From contig CALSCR010002490.1 in assembly GCA_943704495.1 (NCBI GenBank), positions 1 through 33,721 of the forward strand: a stretch of DNA of 33,721 nucleotides, read 5' to 3'. Position numbers and translations under genes: made by a program. Shown here in pieces: positions 33,301 to 33,721 of this stretch. How positions within the stretch are numbered: the first letter of the stretch is position 1; each line of letters begins with the position of its first letter. Below the pieces are notes generated by a model. It was given only the letters and a program-made list of their open reading frames with translations. It ran no database searches and was not told the DNA's origin. The DNA is from Pigoraptor chileana (lineage: Eukaryota > Opisthokonta > Filasterea).

Positions 33301-33665
33301 ATACATATTCGTGTATACACTACCAACATACCACACCGCACGAGGAGAAGGCAGGCGGGCACACAAGTGAAGAAAGTACTAAACAAAGGGCAAATAAAAA
33401 GACGCGACGGGGAACGCTTATCTGCGGAATGCAAGTGTACATTCACACACACCGGCAGTAGGCTCATCGAGGAGGACGATCTTTGATCCGCCAACTAGAG
33501 CAATTCCAACACACAGCTTGCGCTTCATTCCACCGGAGAGAGTTTCGGCACGTGCGTCGCGCTTGTCGATGAGGTTGAGGTCCACCATCATTGCGGTTGT
33601 CTCTGCCTTAACGTTCTTTTGCGGGATGCCCTTGAGACGACAGAACAGCCACAAATGCTCTTCCA
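29208..33665 (-). CDS. ABCA-family ABC transporter, partial (N-terminus beyond window)
   Basis: Membrane transporter of the ABCA family, whose known members mostly move lipids. Visible exons, high to low: 33665-33453, 33192-32070, 31795-31079, 30797-30343 and 30148-29208; phases 1,2,2,1 agree, giving about 1150 residues. Order: NBD1 from [13 protein letters not shown], signature [11 protein letters not shown], Walker [15 protein letters not shown]-loop TTHHMDEAD; a regulatory linker; the [19 protein letters not shown] entry to TMD2; an extracellular loop ending [11 protein letters not shown]; several membrane helices and FPPYAMGRGLMD; then NBD2 with Walker A GVNGAGKTT (split by an intron), signature [11 protein letters not shown], Walker [13 protein letters not shown] and H-loop [15 protein letters not shown]. 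Both ATPase sites look intact as far as visible. TMD1 and NBD1 Walker A lie past 33721. The exon after 31795 follows a long C-rich pyrimidine tract. Substrate unknown. Confidence 0.96.
30230..30320 (-). repeat. CA-rich microsatellite in the last ABCA intron
   Basis: Irregular CACACGCACACATACA units pass into about 20 perfect CA units. On the gene (minus) strand this is a TG-rich tract near the 5' end of the 194-bp intron. Confidence 0.93.
30833..30964 (+). repeat. Dispersed intronic repeat, copy D, with purine-rich tail
   Basis: The core (30833-30886) starts GATGTAGGATTC, contains CTTAGGTGCTGTGCCCATG and CTCCACAAG, and is followed by purine-rich DNA that becomes GGAGGA/GAGAGA (about 30927-30962). 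It lies antisense in the ABCA intron 30798-31078. Confidence 0.8.
31981..32004 (-). repeat. (CA)n in an ABCA intron
   Basis: About 11 CA units, TG on the gene strand, within the intron 31796-32069 and toward its 5' side. Confidence 0.93.
33230..33272 (-). repeat. (TATG)n/(TG)n in an ABCA intron
   Basis: TATG tetranucleotides followed by TG units. On the gene strand this reads CA/CATA and lies at the 3' end of the intron 33193-33452, whose 5' end starts GTGTGTGTG. Confidence 0.88.
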
Positions 33666-33721
33666 CTGCGGATGAGCATAGGAATACGCGTGGAGAGGGG
33701 ATAGTGGGAGAGAGGGAGGGG

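Overview
The window is eukaryotic nuclear DNA from an intron-rich, probably unicellular organism. It is gene-dense, with long TG/CA microsatellites and one 915-base assembly gap (12805-13719). It carries eight protein genes. Most are split by 100-450 bp introns, and the reading phase is consistent across every junction proposed. A canonical forkhead factor, a Jupiter/HN1-type protein and a full-length-type ABCA transporter together suggest an opisthokont-grade lineage, such as a unicellular relative of animals or an early-branching fungus. That placement is inference. Nothing here is bacterial or organellar.

Layout: 1-1176 is microsatellite and intergenic. 1177-4418 (+) is a nine-exon SEN54/TSEN54 tRNA-splicing endonuclease subunit. 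5329-8102 (+) is a two-exon endosomal-type Na+/H+ exchanger. 8103-9312 is AT-richer with no recognised gene. 9313-12616 (-) is a five-exon coiled-coil/polyQ protein of unknown function. 12617-14853 holds the gap, a long TG tract and no recognised gene. 14854-16939 (+) is a two-exon forkhead transcription factor. 17925-18679 (+) is a two-exon Jupiter/HN1-like microtubule-associated protein. 19633-21744 (-) is a five-exon GDA1/CD39 nucleoside diphosphatase. 22375-28596 (+) is a twelve-exon NOP14. 29208-33665 (-) is the C-terminal two thirds of an ABCA transporter, which runs off the right edge.

The genes do not form one pathway and look like an ordinary eukaryotic neighbourhood. Two serve RNA maturation (SEN54 for tRNA introns, NOP14 for the small ribosomal subunit). 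Three are membrane proteins of the secretory/endosomal system or surface (NHE, NTPDase, ABCA). The NTPDase and NOP14 are divergent, with a palindromic GATCACGTGATC in the 630 bp between them.

The most unusual signals are in the introns. A short dispersed repeat of about 52 bp with a purine-rich tail occurs four times, each time inside an intron and in both orientations relative to the genes. Many introns are TG-rich at the 5' end and CA/CAA-rich at the 3' end on the gene strand, so the two ends could pair. The clearest case is NOP14 intron 11. In the proteins, the notable points are a fibrillarin-like RGG domain fused to NOP14, an EF-hand-like DxDxDG loop inside the NTPDase, and a threonine replacing the usual proline of the exchanger's 'ATDP' motif.
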